DNA of 64,000 bases, taken from CAYJAZ01 sp964371865 (lineage in GTDB: Bacteria; Desulfobacterota; Desulfovibrionia; Desulfovibrionales; Desulfovibrionaceae). How positions within the stretch are numbered: the first letter of the stretch is position 1; each line of letters opens with the position of its first letter. Below are positions 32,452-42,346 of this stretch, piece by piece. The translations under genes and the position numbers were made by a program. Below the pieces are notes generated by a model. The model saw only the letters and a program-made list of their open reading frames with translations, was not told where the DNA came from and ran no database searches. The stretch covers positions 1-64,000 of the forward strand of contig CAYJOR010000003.1 of assembly GCA_964371865.1 (NCBI GenBank). Reading direction: 5' to 3'.

Positions 32452-34824
32452 TTACTTAACAATTTCCTCTAGATAAAGAGAAAGTACGGAAATAGCCCTG
32501 TCACAGAGGCTAAAAACTGGAATTTTTGCGTCTCTGAGTGCATTTCTGAGTGGTTCAAATTGCCTTCCTCCATCAACTACAACGATAATTGGTTTATCAA
32601 CCTCTTTGTTTAGTTTTGTAAAAAGATGATAAACAGACTTTTCATCATTTAAATCGAACTGAGGTAAATGCGGAGAGTCTAGAGTATGAGTAGCAGGTGA
32701 GTGAGGATCAAGGCTTATAACAACCGCATCAATATTAGGATCTTTGATAGCTAACTCAGCCATAATAGCATGAACTTCGTCGTTTGAGGAAGGATTAATA
32801 TCAAAAGGATTGTTAACATGTACAAGTTTAGAGAGATTTTTATCGTTTATAACTTGTTGCATTTTTGCTTTTGTTTCAGGTGTAAATTCACCCAAAGTAA
32901 TACTATATTCATCCGACTGGATTGAATCTGCCATGCCAACTGCTTCAAATCCGGCACCACTAATGGCAGCTATGCGCTTTCCATTAATTTTTTTATCTGC
33001 AAGAGATTCAGCTAGTTGAACTAAATCTTGAAATTCAGTAAATGATCTTGCTACAATTCCACCGGCTTGCTTGATTGAAGATTCGCAGACCATGTAGTCT
33101 CCTGCCAATGACGCAGTATGACCGCTTGTTGCGTCTTTACCTTCCGGAGTTCTGCCCGCTTTATAGAAAATAACTTGTTTGCCCTTTGCTACGGCACGTT
33201 TTACTGATTGGGCAAAAACAAGACCATCTAAATCCTTAAAGCCTTCAGCATAGACTGCTATTGTATTAACTTTATCAGATTCTTCAAAGTACTGCATCAT
33301 GTCGCCAAGAGTTAGGTCGGTTTGATTGCCCATTGAAATTAAATAAGATGGATTTATTTCAGGTACTTGACTGAATCTATTAAGTAAGAACGCTCCACTT
33401 TGACTGATTAGAGCGAGTGAACGTGGCTTACAGGTTCTAAATGGTTCAATTGAAGCCAATTTTTCTTTTGGTATAAACCAAGTATCATAATTGCCATGTC
33501 TTGAGATCACGCCCATACAATTTGCGCCAAGAAAAACAGGAGAATCTGGTGTAGTATGCGCTTTTTGTATTTTTTTAATCATTTCCTGCGCTATTACTTT
33601 ACTTTCTTCTGTTTCGCCTAACCCTCCAGGGATAAGCATAACACTTTTTGCTTTCTTGTACTTAATAATATCATCAACAAGTACAGGTACATAGCTTGCA
33701 TCTATTGCAACAACTAGTAAATCAAGAGGTGTTTCTAAGTCTTTAATATGTGGTACACAAATAACACCACTTTCATCTTTACCTTGTTTAATAAGTCTAA
33801 TATTATCTTTAGGATATCCGGAATCTAAAACGTTTTCAAAAATAACTCTACCAAAGTTTCTGCGTGTAGAAGAAACACCAATAATTCCTAAAAGTTTAGG
33901 GTGGAGGAGGTTTTCAATCGGTGCTAAAGGACGCTTAGGAATATCAATTACTTGAGGTGAAAATTTACAAAGACCATCAAGAGGAACCATAAGAAAATCG
34001 GTAAATGCAAATGGATTTATTTCAAGTTCTTCAATAATATATTCTGACTCTTTATTTAAAGGAGAAAAATAATTTCCCATGCTAATAAATGATTCAAAGC
34101 ATTCAATTAATTGATCATCTGTTACAATTCTTTTTTGACCGCGAGTAAGACCAGCTAGCTTTTTATAAGATATTGTATTTTTGTAAAGTTTAAAAAATTC
34201 TTCGCCTGACGTTGTTTCAGTTGGTGCAACAACAATAGCTTGTCCTTTTCTGAAGCGTTCAGCATAAAGTTCTGTGTCAGTCCCGCCAAGGCCAGCTGAA
34301 ATAACCATTCCAAACTCAGAGGTGCGTCGTAAACCAACAATCAACTCGTTACCGAATGCTGATGAATCAGGTGGCATAAATTGAACTTGTAAAATACCTC
34401 TTATGTCTTTATAAATTTCCGAAGTAAGTTCTTCTCCGCTCAGCCCTTTATATTTTTTAGGCATATGATCGTTATTTTTTTCAAGAATTTCTGAATATTT
34501 TTCAGGTACTTCACTGTACATACGACGAATTGCAGAAAGAACTTTTTCAGGCTTTTTATCAATAATTCTTACTCCGCCAACTTCTGTTTTGTGCGTAATT
34601 GTAGGAGATACAATTTTTAAAACTGTTTTTTCACCAGATAAAGCCATTATTTCGTCAGGATTTATCTTCACGTTCTTGGGTATAAAATTTGACTTAGGAG
34701 GAGTTTCTGAACCTGAAAGAGAAAGTAATTCGTATACTTCATATTCAAATAGAGCATCCCTATTATCTTCTTGTGCTGTTTTAAATAATGATGCAATGTT
34801 TTTGTAATTTACGAGTAATGACAT
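32452..34824 (-). CDS. Acyl/acetate-CoA ligase (ADP-forming), fused subunits
   Basis: A 790-residue NDP-forming acyl-CoA synthetase that interconverts acyl-CoA + ADP + Pi with acid + CoA + ATP. The order is beta then alpha: an ATP-grasp_5 domain (~1-290, with LKIVSPTITHKTEVGGV and EELEINPF), a CoA-binding Rossmann domain (~305-440, GIIGVSSTRRNFGR), and ligase domains. These carry the phospho-His region TSGHTASLAGD at ~569. Such enzymes make ATP from acetyl-CoA or other acyl-CoAs during fermentation. AAGGAATCTC precedes the ATG. It is followed by no other gene on the same strand within the terminator. Confidence 0.9.
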   Translation of the reverse strand: MSLLVNYKNIASLFKTAQEDNRDALFEYEVYELLSLSGSETPPKSNFIPKNVKINPDEIMALSGEKTVLKIVSPTITHKTEVGGVRIIDKKPEKVLSAIRRMYSEVPEKYSEILEKNNDHMPKKYKGLSGEELTSEIYKDIRGILQVQFMPPDSSAFGNELIVGLRRTSEFGMVISAGLGGTDTELYAERFRKGQAIVVAPTETTSGEEFFKLYKNTISYKKLAGLTRGQKRIVTDDQLIECFESFISMGNYFSPLNKESEYIIEELEINPFAFTDFLMVPLDGLCKFSPQVIDIPKRPLAPIENLLHPKLLGIIGVSSTRRNFGRVIFENVLDSGYPKDNIRLIKQGKDESGVICVPHIKDLETPLDLLVVAIDASYVPVLVDDIIKYKKAKSVMLIPGGLGETEESKVIAQEMIKKIQKAHTTPDSPVFLGANCMGVISRHGNYDTWFIPKEKLASIEPFRTCKPRSLALISQSGAFLLNRFSQVPEINPSYLISMGNQTDLTLGDMMQYFEESDKVNTIAVYAEGFKDLDGLVFAQSVKRAVAKGKQVIFYKAGRTPEGKDATSGHTASLAGDYMVCESSIKQAGGIVARSFTEFQDLVQLAESLADKKINGKRIAAISGAGFEAVGMADSIQSDEYSITLGEFTPETKAKMQQVINDKNLSKLVHVNNPFDINPSSNDEVHAIMAELAIKDPNIDAVVISLDPHSPATHTLDSPHLPQFDLNDEKSVYHLFTKLNKEVDKPIIVVVDGGRQFEPLRNALRDAKIPVFSLCDRAISVLSLYLEEIVK

Positions 34825-34844
34825 GAGATTCCTTATTTTATGCT

Positions 34845-35417
34845 CTACTCGATAACTTCATCACTTGCATTTTGCAAAATTAAGCTTTCACCATAGAGCT
34901 TTTTAGCTTCTTTATAAAATTCAATTTTAAAAATAATAACGTAATTTCTAGCTTCTGAATAATTGTTCCAAACTTGATGATTTGTTGACTTTAATACCCA
35001 ACCATATGCCATCATTTCGTCAATAACTTTGTCGAGGTTTGATACGTTGGTACCAAACTTATATTTAACTTGGGGATTATCTTCTTGAATCATACGTTTA
35101 AGAATCATTTCACCATGTTTTGACAAAGTATTAATATTGGCAATTAAATATTCTTTTTTTCTATTTTCTGCTCTACGTAACACATGTAAATATTTCACTT
35201 CTCTTAGGAGAAAAAATAGTGATTCTAGTATAAAAAATACAATTAGAGTGCAAAAAACTAAATTGAGCCATTGTTTATTATTTTCTAAGGGTAAAATGTA
35301 GGATTCAAGAAAATTTATTTGCGGTAATAAAGTAAAAGATAGAACTATTAATATACTGAAAAACATCTGTTTTATCGAAAGTTTTTCGATTATCCTTAAT
35401 ATTGATTCTAACTTCAT
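34845..35417 (-). CDS. Two-helix membrane protein, SieB-like
   Basis: A 190-residue protein with two transmembrane helices: ~18-37 (MFFSILIVLSFTLLP) and ~54-76 (WLNLVFCTLIVFFILESLFF). A cytoplasmic domain of ~115 residues follows, with a helical segment (LSKHGEMILKRMIQED) and an ILDKVIDEMMAYGWVL-like end. This layout, including the winged-helix-like tail about aging or starting 'stretches', resembles the superinfection exclusion protein B family of phages and bacterial genomes. The match is by shape only. I chose M16 of the longer open frame as start because AAGGA precedes it by eight bases. It is transcribed toward the acyl-CoA ligase gene, 20 bases upstream of it. Confidence 0.4.
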   Translation of the reverse strand: MKLESILRIIEKLSIKQMFFSILIVLSFTLLPQINFLESYILPLENNKQWLNLVFCTLIVFFILESLFFLLREVKYLHVLRRAENRKKEYLIANINTLSKHGEMILKRMIQEDNPQVKYKFGTNVSNLDKVIDEMMAYGWVLKSTNHQVWNNYSEARNYVIIFKIEFYKEAKKLYGESLILQNASDEVIE

Positions 35418-35645
35418 TTGACTTATCCTTAGTTTAGTGGTGTAAATTTGGGTAAATGTCATAAGTACTAAGTAGTTTTGCAGTTTGCTAATATAGTTTT
35501 AGAAGAAATTTACATCTTTGCTTAATCAGTATATAGTACGAAAAGGTATTTGTCAAAAAAGAAATTATGCGTATTAAGTGGAGTTCTATGATGAGTGTAG
35601 GTGCATAGAAAAAATGAGCTATAAAAGATAATTCTTATAAAAAAA

Positions 35646-35681
35646 TAGGGTATATTCAAAATAAAATTGAAATACACCCTA
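35646..35681. terminator. Terminator of purN built from two inverted motif halves
   Basis: TAGGGTATATTCAA (35646-35659) and TTGAAATACACCCTA (35667-35681) pair with one bulge and a G-T pair. On the minus strand a run of T follows (35637-35645). The arms also match the outer part of the dispersed motif. Confidence 0.65.
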
Positions 35682-35687
35682 ATATCA

Positions 35688-36356
35688 TTAGGCTTCTAAA
35701 GGAGGATAAACTATGCAGTCAGTATAAGAATTTTGATAGTTTATATTATCTTTTTGAAGTATACGCGTCGTTCTACCTTCTATTTGAATTCTATCCTCCG
35801 ACAACCACCGAAGTGCTTGAACATAGATTTTATGTTCAAAAGTATGAAGTTTTTCAACTGTTTTCTCATACTCATCAAATGTAGCAGGTATTGCAGCTTG
35901 AATTATTATTGCGCCATTATCCATGATTTCATCAACAAAGTGAACAGTACAACCAAAGATTTTTGCTCCCCAATTTTTCGCATCGTCTATGGCGTGTGCG
36001 CCAATGAACGCTGGTAAAATTGCAGGATGTACATTGATTATACGTCCTTTATATGCTTGAATAAATTCAGGAGTTACAAGGCGCATATAACCGGCCATTG
36101 CGATTGTATCAACATCGTATTTTTTTAAAAGTTCAATAACTGCCGCGTCGAACTCGTTACGATTTGCAAAATCTTTGTGATGAAGGCATTCGCATGGTAC
36201 ATTCAATTTTTTCGCTTTTTCAATAACTCCGGCTTCCGGCTTATTAGTAAATACGAGTTTTATTTCAGCATTAAGGAGTCCGCTTTGTGCTGCTTCCATA
36301 ATTGCTTGAGCGTTCGAGCCACTACCAGAGGCAAGAATTGCTAACTTTAATCGCAT
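35688..36356 (-). CDS. purN: Phosphoribosylglycinamide formyltransferase
   Basis: A 222-residue GAR transformylase using 10-formyl-THF in purine synthesis. It has LASGSGSNAQAI (GAR phosphate loop), INVHPAILPAF with catalytic Asn and His, and GCTVHFVDEIMDNGAII with catalytic Asp. The usual PSLLPSFxGxHA is PAILPAFIGAHA here. It overlaps cobA-hemD by 10 bp, so the two are translated together, an odd purine/tetrapyrrole pairing. Confidence 0.95.
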   Translation of the reverse strand: MRLKLAILASGSGSNAQAIMEAAQSGLLNAEIKLVFTNKPEAGVIEKAKKLNVPCECLHHKDFANRNEFDAAVIELLKKYDVDTIAMAGYMRLVTPEFIQAYKGRIINVHPAILPAFIGAHAIDDAKNWGAKIFGCTVHFVDEIMDNGAIIIQAAIPATFDEYEKTVEKLHTFEHKIYVQALRWLSEDRIQIEGRTTRILQKDNINYQNSYTDCIVYPPLEA

Positions 36357-37864
36357 TTATAATACTCCCTAATCGCTTGAACTAATTCAGGAATTGTAAA
36401 GTTTTGAGGTTGGATATCAGCATTAAAGCCAAATTCTGATAATGTATTAGTTGTTATATCACCAATACTTGCAAATTTAAGTTTGTTTGATTTTTTTACA
36501 AGGTCAACAGGAATTTGAGCAAAGAAGTTTTTAACTGTTGAAGATGAACCAAAAGAAACGCAGTCAATTGTATCATTTTCAATCATTTTAGTAAGTTCTT
36601 CTTTGTTATTTTCAGAAGCAATTGTCTCGTAAATAGTAAGAATCTTAACATTTGCACCGGCTTTTTCAAGCTCAACAGGAAGAAGTTCACGAGCTTCTTT
36701 AGCACGGATTATCAAAATATTTTTTCCGTTTACACCAAATTGATTAAGCCCTTCAACAATTCCTTCCGCCATGTATGCAGTTGGAATGAAGTCAGGTTCA
36801 ATACCACGTTCTTTAAGGCCTTGTGCTGTTGCCGGTCCAATTGCTGATATTTTAGAAGTAGCAAAAATACGTGAATCTTTTTTTATAGTTGAGAGTCTAT
36901 TATAAAAATGTTCTACACCATTAATTGAAGTAAAAATTACCCAATCATAGCTTGACATGTTATCTACTTCTTTATCTACTTCTGTAAAATCTGAAATTGA
37001 CTGAATCTCGATTGTTGGGAACTGCACAACATTTGCTCCCAAACTTGAAAGCATTTGAGCAATAGAACTAGCTTGTTCACGTGCTCGTGTAACTACAATA
37101 TTTTTTCCAAGCAAAGGTTTTTGTTCAAACCAATCCAGTTTATCTTTCATTTTCACAACGTTACCAACAACGATAAGACATGGATTTGTAAAGTTATAAT
37201 CTTTCGCTAGTTGTGGTAAATCTTTCAAATTTCCTGTAATTGAGCGATGGTATGGAGTTGTTGCTCTATAAACAAGTGCGGATGGAGTATTTTCATCCAT
37301 GCCGGCGTTTATTAGATTTTGTGCAATTTTTGGAAGATTTGCCATTCCCATAACAAAAACTAGTGTTGATGCGGACTTAGCAAGTGCGTCCCAGTTATGA
37401 ACTGAATCCGGTTTTGTAGGATCCTCATGGCCTGTGATAATTGTAAGAGAAGATGAATAAGAACGGTGCGTTACTGGGATACCAGCATATGCAGGCCCCG
37501 CAATTGTACTTGAAATTCCAGGAATTTCTTCAAAAGGAACATTAGCTTTATGCAAAGCTTCGCCTTCTTCACCGCCTCTACCAAAAATATAAGGATCTCC
37601 ACCCTTTAAACGAGCTACTGTCTGCCCATTGTTTTCTTTAGCTTTTTGTATAAGAAGTTCGTTTATTTTATCTTGCGGGAGCGCATGATTACCCGAAATC
37701 TTCCCAACATAGATTTTTTCTGCATCTTTTTTTGCAAAGGATAGAAGTGATTCGGAAGCAAGAGCGTCATAAACAACAACATCAGCTTCTTCCAAAGCTC
37801 TTTTGCCTTTAAGAGTTAATAATTCAACGTCACCAGGGCCGGCGCCGATAAGATATACAAGCAT
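36347..37864 (-). CDS. cobA-hemD: Fused uroporphyrinogen-III C-methyltransferase / uroporphyrinogen-III synthase
   Basis: A 505-residue bifunctional protein. Residues ~1-245 are the SAM methyltransferase with VYLIGAGPGDVELLTLKG, VARLKGGDPYIFGRGGEE and PGISSTIAGPAYAGIPVTHR, making precorrin-2. Residues ~255-505 are HemD (LLGKNIVVTRAREQ and later SSSTVKNFF), closing hydroxymethylbilane to uroporphyrinogen III. The fusion channels the intermediate to siroheme. In this organism that leads both to sulfite reductase cofactor and to heme through the Ahb route. AAAGGAAAG lies before the ATG. Confidence 0.95.
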   Translation of the reverse strand: MLVYLIGAGPGDVELLTLKGKRALEEADVVVYDALASESLLSFAKKDAEKIYVGKISGNHALPQDKINELLIQKAKENNGQTVARLKGGDPYIFGRGGEEGEALHKANVPFEEIPGISSTIAGPAYAGIPVTHRSYSSSLTIITGHEDPTKPDSVHNWDALAKSASTLVFVMGMANLPKIAQNLINAGMDENTPSALVYRATTPYHRSITGNLKDLPQLAKDYNFTNPCLIVVGNVVKMKDKLDWFEQKPLLGKNIVVTRAREQASSIAQMLSSLGANVVQFPTIEIQSISDFTEVDKEVDNMSSYDWVIFTSINGVEHFYNRLSTIKKDSRIFATSKISAIGPATAQGLKERGIEPDFIPTAYMAEGIVEGLNQFGVNGKNILIIRAKEARELLPVELEKAGANVKILTIYETIASENNKEELTKMIENDTIDCVSFGSSSTVKNFFAQIPVDLVKKSNKLKFASIGDITTNTLSEFGFNADIQPQNFTIPELVQAIREYYKCD

Positions 37865-37955
37865 AAACTTTCCTTTTGATATTAATTAGCTAGATGAAAC
37901 TATCAGTTATCCCAACAATTAGCAAGGATTTTTAGCCTTCTTTTTTTACAAAGGT

Positions 37956-38070
37956 ACGTTATTCTATTTTATGTGTATAAAGTATGTTTGAAAAATAGAT
38001 ACGCCTGTATTTTTCTAACATATTGATTTGTTATAATTGTGTTTTAAGGAAAGCGGATTTTGAGGGGAGA
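37956..38070 (+). repeat. Interspersed repeat copy R2
   Basis: About 115 bp closely matching R3: ACGTTATT, TTTATG, GTATAAAGTA, GTTTGA, AAATAGATA, TCTAACATATTGATTT, TTTT and a G-rich end. It fills the 211-bp gap between cobA-hemD and the diguanylate cyclase gene. Confidence 0.6.
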
Positions 38071-38075
38071 TTTAT

Positions 38076-39206
38076 CTATATTCGTGCGCAACCAATTACA
38101 CAGTTTCTACCGTTTGATTTTGCAGTGTATACATTTTCATCAGCTAAAGTAATAGCTTCGTGTTGTGTAGATTTTGAATTTCCTACATAATAACCTATGC
38201 TTACAGTTATATTTAATACGGTATCATCAAGGATGTATGGAGTTTTTTCAACTTTTAATCTTATACGGTTAGCGGCATCTTCAGCGTGGCTAACGCTAAG
38301 GGTTGGCATAAGTAGAACAAATTCTTCACCGCCCCATCTAAAAGCATAGTCAGTTGGGTTTTTTTGAGTTTCTAAAATTTTTGAAACATGTTGAAGTGCT
38401 AAATCACCCATATCATGACCGTAAGTATCATTTATTTTTTTGAAATAATCTATGTCAATAAGCATCAATGTAAAGTGAGAATCATCTATTTTTGTTTTTT
38501 TGATTACTTCAGGCATTATTTTGTTAAAACTTCGTCTGTTTTTAAGGTTTGTAAGTACATCAGTAAAAGCGTATTCTTCATTTTTTTTGTATGCAGTAAG
38601 TAGTGCAGATTTTGTTTTAAAGCGTATAAATTCGATGAACCAAGAAAATACAAATGCACCTAAAACGGCGATTAAAAATCGTAGAAGCTGTGGCTGAGTG
38701 AGATTCTTGTTTAAGTATATACTAAGGGGAGAAAAAACCAGCAAGCAAAGAGAAAGATAATAAACAAAAAATGAAATAGTTCCAGCTTTTAGATTCATAG
38801 TAAACATGATCATAGGTGGAAAAATAATAAACCAAACAAGGCTACCGCTTGGATCGAAGTTGTCAGACAACAATATAAAGTATCCAAATAAAGCAAGGCT
38901 TAGAACACTTAAAGGCTGGACAACATTAACGGATAATAGCTTGTAGTGTAATGATACTAATAAAAAAATCTTAACGCTAAGCAGAAGTAAAATCCCAGAG
39001 GTTATTGGAGAGTAGAAATTTTCAATATTTATAAGAAAAGCAAAGGGTAAGAGTATAATTGAAGTAAGTGCAAGTATATAAGTATTTATTGTTCTTAGTT
39101 GAGTATCAGTCAGTTTTTCAGGCGAGCTCATTATTTCTTTGAGTGTTTTTAGAATTGGAAGTTTTGTTGCGCCTTTGTCTATAAAAGAATCGATTATTTT
39201 TTCCAT
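38076..39206 (-). CDS. Membrane-bound diguanylate cyclase
   Basis: A 376-residue protein with about six transmembrane helices in residues ~40-210 and a C-terminal GGDEF domain: DVLTNLKNRRSFN, IDIDYFKKINDTYGHDMGD and GGEEF near residue ~293. The inhibitory RxxD site is absent (NPTD). It should make cyclic-di-GMP in response to a membrane-sensed cue. There is no strong ribosome site before the ATG. The membrane part is not one I can name. Confidence 0.88.
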   Translation of the reverse strand: MEKIIDSFIDKGATKLPILKTLKEIMSSPEKLTDTQLRTINTYILALTSIILLPFAFLINIENFYSPITSGILLLLSVKIFLLVSLHYKLLSVNVVQPLSVLSLALFGYFILLSDNFDPSGSLVWFIIFPPMIMFTMNLKAGTISFFVYYLSLCLLVFSPLSIYLNKNLTQPQLLRFLIAVLGAFVFSWFIEFIRFKTKSALLTAYKKNEEYAFTDVLTNLKNRRSFNKIMPEVIKKTKIDDSHFTLMLIDIDYFKKINDTYGHDMGDLALQHVSKILETQKNPTDYAFRWGGEEFVLLMPTLSVSHAEDAANRIRLKVEKTPYILDDTVLNITVSIGYYVGNSKSTQHEAITLADENVYTAKSNGRNCVIGCARI

Positions 39207-39332
39207 GTAATATTAGGTTGTTATATGTGAAAGATAGTATTATTTATTTGTGAAAACAAATCTTTATAAGTATGAACTTATAGAGGAAATTTTCTCCTGT
39301 GTCAATAAAAAAAACATTGATTTATAATCTAC

Positions 39333-39366
39333 GAAAAAAGGGAAGTATCACTAAGATATTTCCCTT
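39333..39366 (-). terminator. Intrinsic terminator of msrAB
   Basis: On the minus strand AAGGGAAATATC, loop, GATACTTCCCTT (one G-T pair) is followed by TTTTTTCG. Confidence 0.8.
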
Positions 39367-39390
39367 GTAAGTTAGAATGTTAGAATTCTC

Positions 39391-40368
39391 TTAAAAACGT
39401 TTAACCGGTAGGTGGCAAGCGCCTCGACCTGTACGGGCTGTGAAATCTTGATGATAATCTTCTGCTGCGAAGAAAGCAGGTGCCGGTGAAATTTCAGTAA
39501 CTACGTTATATTTTTTATCAATAAGGATTTGTTTAAGTTCTTTTGCAATTTTTTCTTGTTCGCCATCGGTATAAAAAATAACGCTTCTGTACTGAGTTCC
39601 AACGTCAGGCCCTTGTCGATTTAGTTCTGTTGGATTATGAATTTCAAAAAAGAATTTTGTAAGTGTTTCGTAGTCGATTTTTTTAGGATCGTATAGAATA
39701 CGAACAACTTCTGCATGTCCTGTATCACCTTTTACAACTTCTTTGTAGGTTGGGAAGTTAGTCGTTCCACCCATGTATCCTGAAGTAACATCAAGCACGC
39801 CGTCGAGTTTTGAAAAACCATCTTCTACACCCCAGAAACAACCGCCGCCAAAGAATGCTGTTTCTGGTAGGTTGTTTTCTTTTACAAACTTCATAGAGAT
39901 TGAATTTACACAATGGCGTGTATTTTTATCTGTAAATCCTTCACCTTCAAAAACATGTCCTAGATGACCGCCACAATTTGCACATACGATTTCAACTCGT
40001 CTACCATCCGCGTCGGGTAAACGTAGAACTGCACCTGGAACGGAATCATCAAAGCTTGGCCAACCGGTACCGGATTCAAATTTGTCTACAGAGTGATAAA
40101 GAGGAGCGTCGCATCTACGGCAAATATAGGTTCCTTTTTCTTTATTCGCTAGAAGTTCCCCTGTGTAGGGAGCTTCCGTGCCTTTATGTAAGAGAATTCT
40201 TTCTTCATTTGAAGTTAATTCATTAAATTTCATATTTCTGCCTTCAAAATTAATAGTTTGATTTGTTTCTTTGCTAAGTGCGAAGTTCGATTCTTCTGAG
40301 AATGTGTATATAGCAAAAGTTCCAACGCCTATAAGTAACACAAATAATAATCTAAAAATAGTTTTCAT
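39391..40368 (-). CDS. msrAB: Exported methionine sulfoxide reductase MsrB-MsrA fusion
   Basis: A 325-residue bifunctional repair enzyme for oxidised Met. An N-terminal hydrophobic segment (~5-22) acts as a signal or anchor. MsrB comes first (~48-160: zinc CxxC pairs in CRRCDAP and CANCGGH, catalytic Cys in RHCVNS). MsrA follows (~170-320: GGGCFWG with catalytic Cys, GYMGG, GHAEVV and YHQDF). The order B-A is the reverse of the common A-B fusions. Neither catalytic residue is Sec. AAGGTAC lies before the ATG. Periplasmic action would fit an anaerobe meeting oxidants at the envelope; the lack of a thioredoxin-like domain means the reductant is supplied in trans. Confidence 0.92.
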   Translation of the reverse strand: MKTIFRLLFVLLIGVGTFAIYTFSEESNFALSKETNQTINFEGRNMKFNELTSNEERILLHKGTEAPYTGELLANKEKGTYICRRCDAPLYHSVDKFESGTGWPSFDDSVPGAVLRLPDADGRRVEIVCANCGGHLGHVFEGEGFTDKNTRHCVNSISMKFVKENNLPETAFFGGGCFWGVEDGFSKLDGVLDVTSGYMGGTTNFPTYKEVVKGDTGHAEVVRILYDPKKIDYETLTKFFFEIHNPTELNRQGPDVGTQYRSVIFYTDGEQEKIAKELKQILIDKKYNVVTEISPAPAFFAAEDYHQDFTARTGRGACHLPVKRF

Positions 40369-40471
40369 AAAAAGTACCTTCTTTTTATTAATATGAATCT
40401 TACTAATAAATAGTAATTATTACCGTTAAGTCAATAAAAACTCTATTAATGATTATAATTTTTTAATAAAA

Positions 40472-40509
40472 AGAGCGGATTTCCTCATAAGTTTGAGAAA
40501 ATCCGCTCT
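40472..40509 (-). terminator. Intrinsic terminator of the Na/Pi transporter gene
   Basis: A 16-bp stem with one mismatch (AGAGCGGATTT arm at 40472), with TTTTTATT on the minus-strand exit. Confidence 0.85.
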
Positions 40510-40530
40510 GTTATAAATTTATTTTTAACT

Positions 40531-40549
40531 AAATTGAAATATATCCTAG
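40531..40549 (-). repeat. Dispersed CTAG-motif copy on the transporter stop
   Basis: The minus strand reads CTAGGATATATTTCAATTT; its TAG is the stop codon of the transporter. Confidence 0.5.
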
Positions 40550-42153
40550 TCAGTAATTAGACGAGATGAACGATATGCAATACGTTCAATAGCTCTGATT
40601 GAGTCTATAAAAACACGTTCTGATTGAGTATCATGAGAACCTTTAGAAACTTCAAGCATTGCAGTTGTACTGAAAGTGACTTCTTGCACTCTCAAGCCTT
40701 TAGCAATTTCAGTAACTTCACTTTTTATTTCTGATACAGAGTCAACTTTGTGTTCCTCATCTTGTTTTACAAGGAGTGATGAGCTAAGTTCGTATGCTTT
40801 TTTAGCTGAGGCATACATTGAATATAATTCATCAATAAGGTGTTGAGAGTAATCTTGATTTGAAGAAGTACGGAAGTTATAGAATTCGAGAAGGTTTGCA
40901 GCTTGATCGCCAATACGTTCAATGTTATTAGCAATACCTGTGTATTTGTAAATTTTTTGTAAAACATCTTCTGGAAGTGATGTTTGCGTAATGAGTGATC
41001 CATATTCACGTATATCTCTGTAAAGAGTGTCGAGTTGTTCTTCTGCAGCTAATACAGAATCAATTTTCTTTACATCATTATTAAAGAAAACTTGTTCTAA
41101 ATCATTCAACTGTTTACCAGCAATTTCAGCCATGTGATGACATTCGTTCTTCAGTGCAGACACAGCAACAATAGGTGAGGCTTTAATAAGCAGTGGATCA
41201 AGATAAAGTGCGCCAGTTTTTTTCTTAACAACTTCATCAGGTATGATTTTTTTGATGATTTTTGTATAAATTCCTACAAATGGCAAGAAAACTAGAGTAT
41301 TACAAACGTTGAAGAGGGTATGAGCATTTGCAATTTGGTGTGTTATACTGTCAGCTGTTTGCGCGATAAAAGGTAGGTATACAGGTAGGAATGGTAAAAA
41401 TACGAATACACCAAAGAGATTGAAAAGTACGTGAGCCGCACTTGCTTGTTTTGCTGAACGCGTAGTTCCAATCGCTGCAAGCATAGCTGTGATTGTTGTA
41501 CCGAGGTTGTCACCTAAAATAATTGGAATAGCTGCTTCAAGAGGTAAAAGACCTTGTGCTCCGAGTGCAATTGTAAGTCCAACAGTCGCCGAACTTGACT
41601 GAACAAGAAGTGTCAAACCGGTTCCGGCAAGTACACCTAATAGCGGATTGTGAGCAAACATAAGGAAGATATCTTTTCTGTCACGAAGGAATGCCATTGC
41701 GCTTTCCATTGTCTGCATACCAATAAATAGCAAACCAAAAGCTAAAATACCGGTTCCAAGATATTTTTTGTTTTGTGATGTGCTAAGAAGATTAAGCAAA
41801 ACGCCTACAGCAACAAATAAATAGGCGAAATCTTTTACTTTAAAGGCAATGATTTGACCGGTTACAGTGGTTCCAATATTGGCACCCATAATAACGCCAA
41901 CTGCTTGTTTTAGCGTCATAAGCCCGGCATCAACAAAGCTAACGGTCATAACAGTAGTCGCTGAACTGGATTGAAGTAAAACGGTTACAAAAGTTCCAAC
42001 AATAACACCAAGAAGAGGCGTTTTAGTCAGTGCTGCAATCAAAGAACGAAGTTTATTACCCGCCAGCGATTGCAAAGATTCGCTAATAAGTTTGATGGCA
42101 AAAAGAAAAATACCAATCCCACCAAATAGTTGCATAAAGGTTTGTAGTGACAT
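40546..42153 (-). CDS. Na+/phosphate cotransporter (NptA/YjbB type) with PhoU-like tail
   Basis: A 535-residue membrane protein. The first ~310 residues hold two inverted PF02690-type repeats, each with a QSSSAT motif (LLQSSSATTVMTVSF and LVQSSSATVGLT) that forms the substrate site. The last ~190 residues are a helical PhoU-like domain. It probably moves phosphate with sodium. I chose M8 of the longer open frame because GGAG lies eight bases ahead. The stop codon is inside a copy of the dispersed motif. Confidence 0.9.
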   Translation of the reverse strand: MSLQTFMQLFGGIGIFLFAIKLISESLQSLAGNKLRSLIAALTKTPLLGVIVGTFVTVLLQSSSATTVMTVSFVDAGLMTLKQAVGVIMGANIGTTVTGQIIAFKVKDFAYLFVAVGVLLNLLSTSQNKKYLGTGILAFGLLFIGMQTMESAMAFLRDRKDIFLMFAHNPLLGVLAGTGLTLLVQSSSATVGLTIALGAQGLLPLEAAIPIILGDNLGTTITAMLAAIGTTRSAKQASAAHVLFNLFGVFVFLPFLPVYLPFIAQTADSITHQIANAHTLFNVCNTLVFLPFVGIYTKIIKKIIPDEVVKKKTGALYLDPLLIKASPIVAVSALKNECHHMAEIAGKQLNDLEQVFFNNDVKKIDSVLAAEEQLDTLYRDIREYGSLITQTSLPEDVLQKIYKYTGIANNIERIGDQAANLLEFYNFRTSSNQDYSQHLIDELYSMYASAKKAYELSSSLLVKQDEEHKVDSVSEIKSEVTEIAKGLRVQEVTFSTTAMLEVSKGSHDTQSERVFIDSIRAIERIAYRSSRLITD

Positions 42154-42346
42154 GAAAGCTCCAAAAAATGTCAATTAGAATCATACGTGAATAACGACTT
42201 AAAATCGTAACAAACTTGTAACAAAACTGTAACAATTTTTCAACTTGTTTTTTTGAATTATTATATTTTTTTTTGAGAGCATATTTCGCTTGACCTTTTA
42301 AGAAATTGCAGTAAAATTGCCGAAAGTTTTAAATTGAGGTGAAAAA

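Noticed and set aside
39311..39330. Possible fourth copy of the R repeat (AAACATTGATTTATAATC)
   Set aside because: Only one short block matches; flanking blocks are absent.
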